From assembly GCA_028681135.1 (NCBI GenBank), contig JAQUJC010000001.1:1-61737 (forward strand): a stretch of DNA of 61,737 nt. The letters run 5' to 3'. The notes under the pieces are model-generated. The model saw only the letters and a list, made by a program, of their open reading frames with translations, made no database searches and was not told where the DNA came from. The first letter of the stretch is position 1. Every line of letters begins with the position of its first letter. This document shows positions 1-8,655 of the stretch, piece by piece. This DNA is from Kiritimatiellia bacterium (GTDB lineage Bacteria > Verrucomicrobiota > Kiritimatiellia > CAIQIC01 > Lenti-01). Made by a program: the position numbers and the translations under genes.

Positions 1-41
1 GCCTTAAACGGCGCACTGTGATTCTTTCTCGGTCTCTTCAT
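1..41 (-). CDS. IS3-family transposase OrfA, N-terminal fragment cut by the window edge
   Basis: Only the first 14 residues are visible: MKRPRKNHSAPFKA. The pattern of basic residues followed by NHSxxFKA is the characteristic start of IS3-family OrfA proteins, which carry a helix-turn-helix and make the transposase by -1 frameshifting with OrfB. A strong ribosome-binding site, AAAGGAG (positions 47-53 read on the minus strand), lies 5 nt upstream of the ATG, which supports the start. Nothing can be said about whether the element is intact. Confidence 0.7.
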   Translation of the reverse strand, partial: MKRPRKNHSAPFK

Positions 42-119
42 CGGTTCTCCTTTACTCTTTTTTATCGGGAGAACCCTGGCTTGTCTATGCTACTTCACTG
101 GCTCCGTTTCCCGGGACCA
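1..119 (-). mobile_element. End of an IS3-family insertion sequence (partial, continues beyond the window)
   Basis: The minus strand begins a short reading frame typical of an IS3-family OrfA, and the sequence upstream of it looks like an IS terminus. A plausible terminal inverted repeat is the 21 nt at 99-119, which on the minus strand starts TGGTCCCGGGAAACGG; IS3-family ends commonly begin with TG. The other end lies outside the window, so neither the repeat nor the target duplication can be confirmed. The family call rests on the 14 visible OrfA residues; the exact boundary is inference. Confidence 0.6.
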
Positions 120-129
120 CCGCTAAGAG

Positions 130-420
130 ATGATTCATAAAATCGATATTATCATAGCACGTATTTGCTTTGTTGAACTACCGAGTGCGAGGCGAAAAGA
201 ACATATCGCCAGTATATGGTGCGATTGTGACAATGGCAGTAGATTTTCATGTAACCTCGCTAAGTTTGAACAGTATCCTAAGCCACCGGATCCCTGTAAT
301 GAACGTGATCTTCAACAAGGAATAATATCAATATGGAAATCCCATTTAGATCTTGCGGAAATAGAACAAAAAGATGCAAACAAACTATTAAAAGATTGCC
401 TCAAATGCATAATCGAATAA
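130..420 (+). CDS. Hypothetical protein, possibly truncated by the adjacent IS
   Basis: A 96-residue protein of no recognised family. It has no signal peptide or membrane segment; the C-terminal third (after about residue 65) is predicted helical, with charged residues and two Cys in the tail (KDCLKCIIE). The start lies about 10 nt from the presumed IS end, with an in-frame stop at 124-126 and no good ribosome-binding site, so this may be the C-terminal remnant of a longer gene interrupted by the IS. Composition is AT-rich, unlike the housekeeping genes downstream but like the next gene, from which it is separated by 14 nt. Confidence 0.5.
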   Translation: MIHKIDIIIARICFVELPSARRKEHIASIWCDCDNGSRFSCNLAKFEQYPKPPDPCNERDLQQGIISIWKSHLDLAEIEQKDANKLLKDCLKCIIE

Positions 421-434
421 AAAGGAGTTTCATT

Positions 435-1217
435 ATGAAAGTATTACTCATACTACTATTAACATATTCATGTGTATACTGCTATGGGGCTGAGTATATG
501 ATCGGTGGCACTGTGTATGATAACGCGAATCGTCCCAATATAGAACAAAGAATAGCAATTCTGGAGCAAGATGCAAATACATGTGACTCTCGATTCTCAC
601 TAGAGAATCGAACTAATGATGGAGGTGATAGACAAGAGATACTTCAGATATCCGATAAAGCGGGACGATTCCAATTCACAGGACTAAGAGAAGGAATGTA
701 TGTCTTAATAATTCTTGACGACCCTGTGCAAGGCAAAAACTATGATTCCGTCAATTACACACCTGTCATTATACAATTAACCAATAGTGTTACAAATCTA
801 TGCATTACTCCATCTGTAATTGATTATGTAGAAATAAGTGGCCACATTCTTTCGGTTCATTCAGGAGAGCCGATAATGGCTGAAATAGAGTTTTCTCCGG
901 AGGATATAGACAAGATGCCAAGTTCCGCATCCTGGATGATTGATTTCAGTAAAACAGTTAGCACCGACGAGTCTGGTGCCTTTGTTAAGGCTAGAGTTCC
1001 CATAGGCGTATATTATATGACAATATTCAATATGGATGAGGCAAAATATAAGCGATCAAGAGTAAGCATCAAGATTGCAGTTCAGAGATTAAATGAACCA
1101 ATAATCAGTGAACAGTACAGGCAGTATCTAGATGAAATGGGATTGGTTGTAGATGTCCATATGGCAGCGCCGGGAGGTCATGCGATTTTGATAGATGGAA
1201 ATCAAAACGAAGAATAG
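435..1217 (+). CDS. Secreted protein with two carboxypeptidase-regulatory-like beta-sandwich domains
   Basis: A 260-residue protein. The start at 435 is chosen over an upstream ATG (333, inside the previous gene) because AAGGAG lies at 422-427 and the protein then begins with a signal peptide (MKVLLILLLTYSCVYCYGA). Two beta-sandwich segments of the CarboxypepD_reg/transthyretin-like type can be seen: about residues 23-110 (GGTVYD, DKAGRFQFTGLREGMYVLII) and 135-225 (SGHILS, STDESGAFVKARVPIGVYYMTI). Such domains usually act as adhesion or structural modules in exported proteins; no catalytic domain is visible. The gene is clearly AT-richer than its surroundings and lies beside an IS end, which suggests acquisition by transfer. 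Confidence 0.6.
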   Translation: MKVLLILLLTYSCVYCYGAEYMIGGTVYDNANRPNIEQRIAILEQDANTCDSRFSLENRTNDGGDRQEILQISDKAGRFQFTGLREGMYVLIILDDPVQGKNYDSVNYTPVIIQLTNSVTNLCITPSVIDYVEISGHILSVHSGEPIMAEIEFSPEDIDKMPSSASWMIDFSKTVSTDESGAFVKARVPIGVYYMTIFNMDEAKYKRSRVSIKIAVQRLNEPIISEQYRQYLDEMGLVVDVHMAAPGGHAILIDGNQNEE

Positions 1218-1848
1218 CGGAAATCCCGCCGAAGACGAAGCTGGGAAAAGGGGCCGAAAAAGAAGTGATTTCTTGAGAAGAAATGGGCCGATTCTAAATG
1301 AAAAGAGGTTGGTTCTATAATTTAATGTTTTATCTATTCCATTCCTCTGGAATTGGATACGAAAGTCATTATTGACGTCCATGCCTCCGGTTTTGGTAAG
1401 TTGGGGACAAAACCGGCGGAATATTGGCGCAAATCCGTGAGTTTTGGGCCTGTTTTGGCCGATTAGGGTGATGTTCGGGCCTGAAAACGCTAATTTATCC
1501 GATTTTGAGGATGGGGGGAGAGCCGGACAGCGATTTTGACAGGATTTACAGGATTTTCAGGATTGGGAAAACGGGGGAAGGGGGAATGGGAAGTAGTCAG
1601 GAGTCAGTAGACAGGAGGGGGAGGCCAGAGGACAGGAGATAGCTACGGATTTCGCGGATTGCGCGGATGGATCTCTGGGTTCGACCATGACCCATGAATC
1701 ACCAACCATGAACCTCGCCGTAGACCAGAAGTGAGGAGACAGAGGCCAGGGGACAGGAGATAGCTACAGATTTCGCGGATTGCGCGGATGGATTTCTGGG
1801 TTCGACCATGACCCACCAACCGTGAACCCCGCCGTCCGGCGGCGAGCA
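1218..1848. other. Non-coding stretch with dispersed short repeats
   Basis: No credible gene is seen. The left half contains a weak hairpin (CCGGTTTTG at 1387-1395 against CAAAACCGG at 1408-1416). Around 1534-1560 there is a GACAGGATTTACAGGATTTTC-type low-complexity element of the kind scattered in many environmental genomes. The right half holds the tandem duplication listed separately. Confidence 0.6.
1621..1815. repeat. Two direct repeats of 74 nt, 121 nt apart
   Basis: Copies at 1621-1694 and 1742-1815 differ at only a few positions. Both contain AGCTACGGATTTCGCGGAT or a one-base variant, a 19-mer that recurs at 8279-8297 and 8515-8533, so the block belongs to a dispersed family. The function is unknown. 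Short ORFs across it are translations of the repeat. Confidence 0.85.
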
Positions 1849-3333
1849 TCAATCCAACAAGGTGCCGGGGTTGAGGAGGGTGGCAGGGTCGAATAATGTT
1901 TTTAGGGTTCGCATGTGGGCGAGGGTGTCGTCGCCGACCATCTGGCGAAAGAGGTCGCGTTTGAGTTTGCCGATGCCGTGTTCGGCGGAGATGCTGCCGC
2001 CCCAGGCGATGACTTGATCGGCCCAGCGGGTGTAGAGGGCCTTGCCAGCGGCGTAGTCGGCAGGATCGCGGGGGAGAATATTGACGTGCAGATGGTTGGC
2101 ACCGATGTGGCCGAAGGTGAGGTGCTCGAGGCCGGAGGCGGCCAGATTGGATTCATAGAGCGCGAGGACGTCGGCGAGACGGTCATCGGGTACGGCCATG
2201 TCGGTGCCGAGTTTGACGAGATCGGGATGGGTGCGGCGGCGTTGGTCGATGACGCTATTGACGAGTTCCGGGACAGCATGGCGGAAGATTTTCAGTTTTT
2301 CAATTTCGGCGGGATGATCGGCGAGGATCGCGGTGTCGGGATCGGCGCCGCATTCGGTCAGGTGGTCAGCGGCGGCCATGACCGCCTCTTCGGCGGCGGC
2401 GTCTTCGGGGGCGTGCCATTCGGCATAGATGCAGGCGGTGCCATCGGGCAGGGGGGGGACGGCGATATTCTTGGAGGCGAGTTCATCCGCGTGGGTCCGC
2501 AGGAAATCGAGGCAGGGGGCGTCGAAGTATTCCAGCGCGGCAAGGCGCGCCGCCGACTCGGGCGCGGGATGGTCCGGGGGGGGGGGGGGGGGGCGCAGGG
2601 CGTTGACATAGCGGACGGCGGCGGCGGTGTCGGGCAGGAAGGCCATAAGGCCCCAGATGGCACCGGGGATGGGCAGCAGGCGCAGAGTGGCCTCGGTGAC
2701 AATTCCCAGGGTGCCTTCGGCACCGATGAAGAGGTCGACAAGGTCCATGTCGGGCTCAACAAAGTAGCCGGCGGCATTTTTGACGGCGGGGCGGGGCAGG
2801 AGGGGGAGGTCCCCACACAGGGAGCCACGGGTAAAGCGCAGGCCTTCGGCATGGTCGCGTCCGCGCTGCACATCCAGGACTTCGCCGGCGGCGGTGGCGA
2901 CGCGCAGGCCAAGAATATGTCGGCGGGTGGGGCCATAGAGAAAGGACAGGGCACCGGAGGCGTTGCAGGAAATCATGCCGCCGATGCTGGCGGTGGTCTC
3001 CGTGGGATCGGGGGAGAAGAAGAAGCCCGCGGGGACGGCCGCACGAATCGCAGCGAGGGTGGCGCCGGGCTGGACGCGCAGGGTGTGGTCCGTGACGCGG
3101 ATGTCGGTCATCTGTGACAGGTTGAGGATGAGGCCGCGGTCGGGGACCGCGCCGCCGGAGATACCGGTGCGGGCGCCCTGGATGGTGATGGGCCAGCCGT
3201 GGCGGCGGGCATCGGCCAGGATGGTGAGCACCTCGGCTTCGGTGCGGGGAAAGGCAATATGCTCGGCTTGGCCGGTGCGCCGGGATTCGTCGCGCAAGAA
3301 ATCGGCCTGGGGGGGCTGGAGCGTTTCGATCAT
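1849..3333 (-). CDS. FAD-binding oxidoreductase of the GlcD / D-lactate dehydrogenase family
   Basis: A 494-residue flavoprotein of the PCMH-type FAD fold, close to the usual 460-500 residues of GlcD-like glycolate oxidase or cytochrome-linked D-lactate dehydrogenases, which oxidise 2-hydroxyacids to 2-oxoacids. Seen: the FAD-binding segments GARTGISGG (about residues 53-61), PDPTETTASIGG (about 107-118) and GAEGTLGIVTEATL (about 206-219); and C-terminal FGHIGANHLHVN and SAEHGIGKLK. The frame stays open far upstream, but the start at 3333 avoids overlapping the divergent neighbour. A run of 18 G (sense strand C18, giving six prolines) at 2576-2593 lies between the FAD and substrate domains and could be slippage-prone. 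The substrate cannot be told from sequence. Confidence 0.85.
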   Translation of the reverse strand: MIETLQPPQADFLRDESRRTGQAEHIAFPRTEAEVLTILADARRHGWPITIQGARTGISGGAVPDRGLILNLSQMTDIRVTDHTLRVQPGATLAAIRAAVPAGFFFSPDPTETTASIGGMISCNASGALSFLYGPTRRHILGLRVATAAGEVLDVQRGRDHAEGLRFTRGSLCGDLPLLPRPAVKNAAGYFVEPDMDLVDLFIGAEGTLGIVTEATLRLLPIPGAIWGLMAFLPDTAAAVRYVNALRPPPPPPDHPAPESAARLAALEYFDAPCLDFLRTHADELASKNIAVPPLPDGTACIYAEWHAPEDAAAEEAVMAAADHLTECGADPDTAILADHPAEIEKLKIFRHAVPELVNSVIDQRRRTHPDLVKLGTDMAVPDDRLADVLALYESNLAASGLEHLTFGHIGANHLHVNILPRDPADYAAGKALYTRWADQVIAWGGSISAEHGIGKLKRDLFRQMVGDDTLAHMRTLKTLFDPATLLNPGTLLD

Positions 3334-3405
3334 GATGGGCAATATAACTTGCTTTAGCGGGTGGCGCACGGATAAAGTTAACGGTTTATATAGAAGGAGA
3401 AAAGC

Positions 3406-5088
3406 ATGACCAAAAGAATGGTTAAGGTAACGTTCACGCACGGACCCGAACAGGAAGTAGAGTCCGGCAGCGCGGTGAAGCATATTATGGCGGATTTTCC
3501 GGCCGTGATCGCGGGGATCAACTACCCGGTGCTGGGGGCGCTGGTCAACAATGAATTTGTATCGGTGGAGTACCGGATCGAGACCGACAGTACGATAAAA
3601 CTGCTGGGATACCGGGAGTCGTACGGGCAGCGAATCTACCGGCACACGATCGCCTTCCTGCTGGCCAAAGTGGCCCATGAGTTGTTTCCCGGCTGCGATT
3701 TTGCGGTGGAACACTCGTTGTCCAAGGGGCTCTATTGCAGTTTTCAACTGGGCGATAAGGCGCGGGGAATCACGGCAGAGCAATTGGCCCAATTGGATGC
3801 CGCGTTGCGCCAGTTAATTGACGACAAGGCGCCGATCAATCGGATCAAGATTACCTTTGACGAGGCGATTGCGCATTTCGAAGAGGCGGGTGCGACGGAC
3901 AAGCTCAACCTGCTGCGCTATAAAAACACCTCGAAGGTGACGGTCTACGAGTGCGGCGATTTCATGGACCTGGCGCACCAACCGCTGGCCGACAATGCGG
4001 CGGCGCTGGTCACCTACCAGTTGATTCCCTATGAGCAGGGCTTCATCATGATGGGGCCGGACCGGATGAATACCAGTGCGTTCCCGCCGTTTGATCCGGC
4101 ACACTACATTTATGACGTGTTTAAAGGCCACAAGGACTGGGGCCGGATTGTGCGCGTTCGCACCGTGGGCGATCTGAACGAACGCATTGCTCGCAAGAAG
4201 ATTGATGACTTTATTGATGTGAACGAAGCGTATCAGGAGAAGCGGATCGCGCTGCTGGCCGAGCAGATTGTGCAGCGGCGCGGGGAGGTGAAGTGGATTC
4301 TGATTGCCGGGCCATCGTCGTCGGGCAAGACAACCTTCTCCAAACGCCTTTCGTTGCAATTGAAGGCCAGCGGCATGAATGCCAAGCCGATTTCGCTGGA
4401 CAACTATTTTGTCGAGCGCGGCGAGACCCCTCTGGATGAAAACGGCGAGGTGGATTACGAGCACCTGGAGGCCTTGAATCTGGGGTTGATTGATAAGCAA
4501 TTGATGGCGCTGGACTCCGGCGAGCGGGTGGAATTGCCCTATTACAATTTCCATTCCGGTCGGCGGGAGTTTCGTGGCGAATTCATGCACATCGGGCCCG
4601 ACGACGTGGTCGTGCTCGAAGGCATCCACGGGTTGAATCCCCGCTTGACCGAAAGCGTGCCCGCCGAACACAAGTTCAAAATCTACATCAGTGCGTTGAC
4701 CCAATTAAACATCGACAGCAACAACCGGATTTCGACGACCGACAACCGGTTGATCCGGCGTATGGTTCGGGATAACAACTTCCGCAATCATCCGGCCATC
4801 AAGACGCTGCAAATGTGGCCCAAGGTACGGCGGGGCGAGAAGACCTGGATTTTCCCGTTCCAGAAGGAGGCCGATGTGGCGTTCAACTCGGCCCTGGACT
4901 ACGAACTCGCGGTGCTGCGGCCCTACGCGGAACCCTTGCTGGCGGAAATCAAGCCGTCGATGCCGGAGTATGCCGAGGCCATGCGCATTCAGCAGTTCCT
5001 CTCCAACTTCATGGTGATCCCGACGGACCGCGTACCGCCGACAAGCGTCATTCGCGAGTTTATCGGGAAGAGTTTCTTCCGGTACTAG
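3406..5088 (+). CDS. TGS / threonyl-tRNA-synthetase-like domain fused to uridine kinase
   Basis: A 560-residue nucleoside kinase. The N-terminus (about 1-70) looks like a TGS domain and the next part (about 80-200, with HTIAFLLAKVAHELFPG) like the second additional domain of threonyl-tRNA synthetase. The C-terminal half is a P-loop uridine-kinase-type domain with Walker A GPSSSGKTTF at about 302-311, SLDNYF, and VVLEGIHGLNP. Proteins of this architecture and length are known in many bacteria and are annotated nucleoside or uridine kinase; the role of the tRNA-synthetase-like part is not established. GAAGGAGA precedes the ATG by a standard distance. The gene is divergent from the flavoprotein and ends at a hairpin terminator. 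Confidence 0.85.
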   Translation: MTKRMVKVTFTHGPEQEVESGSAVKHIMADFPAVIAGINYPVLGALVNNEFVSVEYRIETDSTIKLLGYRESYGQRIYRHTIAFLLAKVAHELFPGCDFAVEHSLSKGLYCSFQLGDKARGITAEQLAQLDAALRQLIDDKAPINRIKITFDEAIAHFEEAGATDKLNLLRYKNTSKVTVYECGDFMDLAHQPLADNAAALVTYQLIPYEQGFIMMGPDRMNTSAFPPFDPAHYIYDVFKGHKDWGRIVRVRTVGDLNERIARKKIDDFIDVNEAYQEKRIALLAEQIVQRRGEVKWILIAGPSSSGKTTFSKRLSLQLKASGMNAKPISLDNYFVERGETPLDENGEVDYEHLEALNLGLIDKQLMALDSGERVELPYYNFHSGRREFRGEFMHIGPDDVVVLEGIHGLNPRLTESVPAEHKFKIYISALTQLNIDSNNRISTTDNRLIRRMVRDNNFRNHPAIKTLQMWPKVRRGEKTWIFPFQKEADVAFNSALDYELAVLRPYAEPLLAEIKPSMPEYAEAMRIQQFLSNFMVIPTDRVPPTSVIREFIGKSFFRY

Positions 5089-5105
5089 GCCTGTCACCCT
5101 AACCC

Positions 5106-5130
5106 GCCCCCCCTCGTCGGGGGGCATTTT
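5106..5130 (+). terminator. Rho-independent terminator after the nucleoside kinase
   Basis: GCCCCCC and GGGGGGC arms form a 7-bp GC stem around a 5-6 nt loop, followed by ATTTTG. It lies 17 nt after the stop codon. Confidence 0.6.
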
Positions 5131-5236
5131 GCCATTGGCCCGTTGTACTGGCCCGATGGTGCGGTTTATCCCGACCGGGAGGTGGCCGGTTGTCGCGGTT
5201 GCGTCGCCGGCGTCTGTTGCGCTACCATGCCCCCAC

Positions 5237-6616
5237 ATGACTGAACATCAACCATCCAGCCCCGAGCGGATCGTCGCGATCGTGGGGCGGCCCAACGTGG
5301 GCAAATCGGCCTTGTTTAACCGGCTGGTCCGTCGGCGCCTGGCGATTGTCCATGCGGAAGAGGGGGTGACCCGAGACCGCCTGATGGCGCCAGCCGAATG
5401 GCTGGGCCAGCGGTTCGAGGTCGTGGATACCGGCGGACTGGCCTTGATGGACCGCGCCCAGTCGCGCGACGAGATTATGCAGGCGACGGCCGAGCAGGTG
5501 CATGCTGCCATTGAAGACGCGGCATCGGTGATCCTGGTCGTGGATATCAAAGCGGGGTTGCAGCCGCTGGACGTTGAAGTGGCACGCCTGTTGCGCAAGT
5601 CGGGCCGTCCGGTGACCGTGGCGCTCAATAAGGCCGATTTGCCGGAATGGGATGAGCGCACCCACGATTTCTCCACGCTGGCATTTCCCATGGTGCCGGT
5701 TTCGGCCGCGCATGGTCGCGGGATTGAGGCGCTGATGGAAAAAGTTCTACCGCCCTTGCCCTCGCCATCGGATGCGGATGAGCCGGTGCGACTGAAGGTG
5801 GCGGTGGTGGGTCGTCCTAATGTGGGCAAGTCGTCGTATATCAATCGCCTGACGGGGCAGGAGCGGGTGATTGTGTCCGGGGTGCCCGGGACGACGCGCG
5901 ACACGATCACGGTGCCCTTCACACGTACGACCCGCGATGGCGAGGAGCGTCACTATATGCTGGTGGATACTGCGGGGATGCGTAAACAAGGCCGTGTCCA
6001 CGATTCGGTGGAAAAGTTCAGTTTGTTTCGCGCGGAAACAGGCATTGCCGAGGCGGACATTGTGGTGTTGATGCTGGATGCCGAGGACGGGCCGACCACG
6101 CGAGAGAAAAAGGTGGCCGCGTTGATCCGTCAGCACCGCAAGGCCTGTGTCGTGCTGGTGAACAAGTGGGATTTGGCCAAAGGCACCGGTGTAAAGGCCT
6201 CGGACTACGAAGCGCAGATGCGCAAAGAGCTATTCTTTTTGGGCGGTATTCCCATCCTGTTTGTGTCTGCATTGAGCGGCCACCAGATTCAGCGCAGTTT
6301 TGCGGTGATCGATGCCGTTGCCACGCGCCTGAGCACGACAATACCCACGGGTGTGCTGAATCGCGTGATCCGCGACGCTTTCGCCAAGTCGCAGCCGCCC
6401 TTTTCGCACGGTCGGCAGCTCAAGTTTTATTATGCTACACAAACGGGAAAGCACCCGCCGCGCATCACGCTATTTGTCAACGATCCCACGTTGAGCACTC
6501 CCACGCACCAGGCATTTCTGATCGGGCGCTTGCGCGCGGCGTTTGATCTGGCCGGGGTGCCACTGCTCTTGCGCTATCGTTCGAGCCACGGTGAGCCGAA
6601 GGCAAAAAAACGGTGA
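5237..6616 (+). CDS. der: Ribosome-assembly GTPase Der (EngA)
   Basis: A 459-residue protein with the hallmark tandem GTPase domains of Der, needed for 50S subunit maturation. First G1 loop GRPNVGKS at residues 17-24, second at 192-199; NKAD and NKWD specificity motifs follow in the respective domains, then a C-terminal KH-like domain (about 370-450). The start at 5237 (MTEHQPS) is chosen because the longer frame adds an unrelated 36-residue extension through intergenic sequence. The gene stands alone between the kinase terminator and the MATE gene. Confidence 0.95.
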   Translation: MTEHQPSSPERIVAIVGRPNVGKSALFNRLVRRRLAIVHAEEGVTRDRLMAPAEWLGQRFEVVDTGGLALMDRAQSRDEIMQATAEQVHAAIEDAASVILVVDIKAGLQPLDVEVARLLRKSGRPVTVALNKADLPEWDERTHDFSTLAFPMVPVSAAHGRGIEALMEKVLPPLPSPSDADEPVRLKVAVVGRPNVGKSSYINRLTGQERVIVSGVPGTTRDTITVPFTRTTRDGEERHYMLVDTAGMRKQGRVHDSVEKFSLFRAETGIAEADIVVLMLDAEDGPTTREKKVAALIRQHRKACVVLVNKWDLAKGTGVKASDYEAQMRKELFFLGGIPILFVSALSGHQIQRSFAVIDAVATRLSTTIPTGVLNRVIRDAFAKSQPPFSHGRQLKFYYATQTGKHPPRITLFVNDPTLSTPTHQAFLIGRLRAAFDLAGVPLLLRYRSSHGEPKAKKR

Positions 6617-6791
6617 GTTTCGCTTGCGGGTTTTCCATGATGTGGACCCTTTCGCGCCAGCGGGACCGCCGAGTGGGAAAAGGGGCGGTGGATGTTCAGT
6701 GGTGTGGAAAGTGCGGCGGGGACCACCCTAGTAGTGAAGCGAGTCTTATGCGAATTCCGAGGCCCTGTTCTGATGCTGACAGGAGGTTGCG

Positions 6792-8237
6792 GTGTGGTGG
6801 CTAAGACAGATGTGGAAGAGGGGCGGGGGGGCGGGCGGATATCGTGAGGTGTGGCAGGTGGCCGCGCCGATCATCGTGTCGATGGCGTCGTTTGCCTTGA
6901 TGGAGTTTTGCGACCGGATATTTTTGGCACGGCATGGGTCGGTATCGCTGCGGGCGGCGCTGCCAGCGGGGATTCTGGCGCTGACACTGACGACGTTTTT
7001 TCAGGCGTTGGCCGGGTATGCCGGGACGTTTGTGGCGCAGTATCACGGGGCCGGACGCAAGCGCGAGTGCGGCGAGATCACCGCACAGGGCATCTGGCTG
7101 GGAATACTGACCTGGCCGCTGGGGGTGGCGCTGATTCCCGTGGGGATTGCGTTGCTGTCGGTGGCAGGGCATCCGCCCGACATGCTGGCCGCCGAGAAAA
7201 TCTATCTGACGATTCTGATGGGCGGATGCGGATTCTGGTCGCTGACCCATGCCGTGTCGGGATTCTTTTCAGGCCGGGGGGATACGCGCACGCCCATGCG
7301 CGCGAGTCTGGTGGCGAATGCCGCCAATATCGCTCTGAATTACGCGCTAATTTTTGGCAAGTGGGGATTTCCCGCCTGGGGCATTGCCGGGGCCGCGGTG
7401 GCAACGGTGATCTCCTCGGCGCTGGGGCTGGGGCTGCTGCTGGTTTGGTATGCCCGCCCCGCGCTGCGAAAAGAATACGGCACCGGCTGGATCGGGCGTC
7501 CGGTCTGGCGGCACATGAAGCCGCTGCTGCGCTTTGGGACACCGGCAGCGGTGAATGCCATCCAGGATATCGGCGCATTTGCTTTCTTTGTGGTGTTGCT
7601 GGGGCGACTGTCCGCGGTGGATATGGCCGCCAGCAATATTGCGTTAAGCATCAACACCATCGCCTTTATGCCGTTGATGGGCATGGGAATGGCCGCAACG
7701 ATTGTGGTTGGGCAATACCAAGGGGCGCGCGAGTCGGCCACGGCGGCGCGTGCGGGCATGACGGCCATGAAGATGGCCTGGGCCTACATGGGGGTTGTGG
7801 GCGCGTCATTTCTGCTCATGCCCCGCCTGTATTTTGCACTGTTTACCGGAGATGGCGAGGGGATGGTGGCGATGGCCGAGGTGATCGTGAAGGGGCGCTG
7901 GCTGCTGGTATTGATGGCGTTGTGGGGCCTGGTGGATGCCATCAACCTGGTGGTGGGTGGCGCGCTGCGCGGGGCGGGCGATACGCGTTTCACCCTACTC
8001 TATACGATGGCCGTCACCTGGCTGGTCTGGATTCCGGGCGAGCTGGTGCTGCTGCTGCGGTTCGATGCCGGGCTGATGGCGGCCTGGCTGTGGATGACGA
8101 CGTATGTCTGTCTGCTGGCAGGCGGATTATGGTGGCGATTCCGCAAGGGCCGCTGGATGTCGATTGAGATGATCCGCCGCAAACTGCCGCTGACGGCCCT
8201 TCACGGAGGAGTCACTGAGTCCGCCGTTCCCGGCTGA
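6792..8237 (+). CDS. MATE-family multidrug/sodium or proton antiporter
   Basis: A 481-residue inner-membrane protein with about 12 hydrophobic segments and the internal two-fold repeat of the MATE family, which exports cationic drugs and metabolites using ion gradients. Family-typical sequences include AAPIIVSM near the start, GFFSGRGDTRTPM after the fourth segment and GALRGAGDTRFTL in the second half. A GTG start at 6792 is supported by AGGAGG at 6781-6786, 5 nt upstream; an ATG at 6810 lacks such a site. The substrate cannot be predicted. The 175 nt between der and this gene hold no gene. Confidence 0.9.
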   Translation: MWWLRQMWKRGGGAGGYREVWQVAAPIIVSMASFALMEFCDRIFLARHGSVSLRAALPAGILALTLTTFFQALAGYAGTFVAQYHGAGRKRECGEITAQGIWLGILTWPLGVALIPVGIALLSVAGHPPDMLAAEKIYLTILMGGCGFWSLTHAVSGFFSGRGDTRTPMRASLVANAANIALNYALIFGKWGFPAWGIAGAAVATVISSALGLGLLLVWYARPALRKEYGTGWIGRPVWRHMKPLLRFGTPAAVNAIQDIGAFAFFVVLLGRLSAVDMAASNIALSINTIAFMPLMGMGMAATIVVGQYQGARESATAARAGMTAMKMAWAYMGVVGASFLLMPRLYFALFTGDGEGMVAMAEVIVKGRWLLVLMALWGLVDAINLVVGGALRGAGDTRFTLLYTMAVTWLVWIPGELVLLLRFDAGLMAAWLWMTTYVCLLAGGLWWRFRKGRWMSIEMIRRKLPLTALHGGVTESAVPG

Positions 8238-8364
8238 GAATAGCCCGCCGTTTGAGGGAACGGAAAAGTCAGAGAAGAAGCTACGGATTTCGCGGATGGG
8301 ACACCCGGATTTTCACTTGAATATTGGATATTGGATATTGAATATTGATATCCCCTTCCTCCCC

Positions 8365-8425
8365 TTGTAGGCCAGCCTTGTACGGCTGGCGCGGACCCCG
8401 CCGGGGATGTAACCCCGGCCTACAA
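8365..8425. repeat. 61-nt REP-like inverted-repeat element, copy 1
   Basis: Bounded by 9-nt inverted ends TTGTAGGCC and GGCCTACAA. Inside are a hairpin CCAGCC-TTGTAC-GGCTGG and a GGGG/CCCC pairing. Copy 2 differs at two positions. The structure resembles bacterial REP/BIME elements. Confidence 0.8.
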
Positions 8426-8594
8426 ATGCTCATCCCCTTGCAAATTGAATATTGAATATTGAACATTGAACCCCCTGTGCCGTCGGGGATGGGGAGCGGA
8501 AAAGTCAGAGAAGAAGCTACGGATTTCGCGGATGGGACACCCGGATTTTGGAAGTTGAATATTGGATATTGAAAATTGAATCCCCTCGCTCCCC

Positions 8595-8655
8595 TTGTAG
8601 GCCAGCCTTGTACGGCTGGTGTGGACCCCGCCGGGGATGTAACCCCGGCCTACAA
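8595..8655. repeat. 61-nt REP-like inverted-repeat element, copy 2
   Basis: Same element as at 8365-8425, with identical 9-nt inverted ends and internal hairpins, in the second copy of the duplicated block and in the same orientation. Confidence 0.8.

Noticed and set aside
1915-3117. 400-residue Gly-rich ORF on the plus strand
   Set aside because: It is antisense to the FAD oxidoreductase, which has clear motifs; the Gly-rich composition is the shadow of a GC-rich gene.
3814-4704. 296-residue minus-strand ORF inside the nucleoside kinase gene
   Set aside because: It is antisense to a gene with a clear Walker A motif; no family resemblance or RBS.
6613-6804. 63-residue ORF between der and the MATE gene
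   Set aside because: No RBS, no hydrophobic or domain pattern, and it runs into the MATE start; treated as intergenic.
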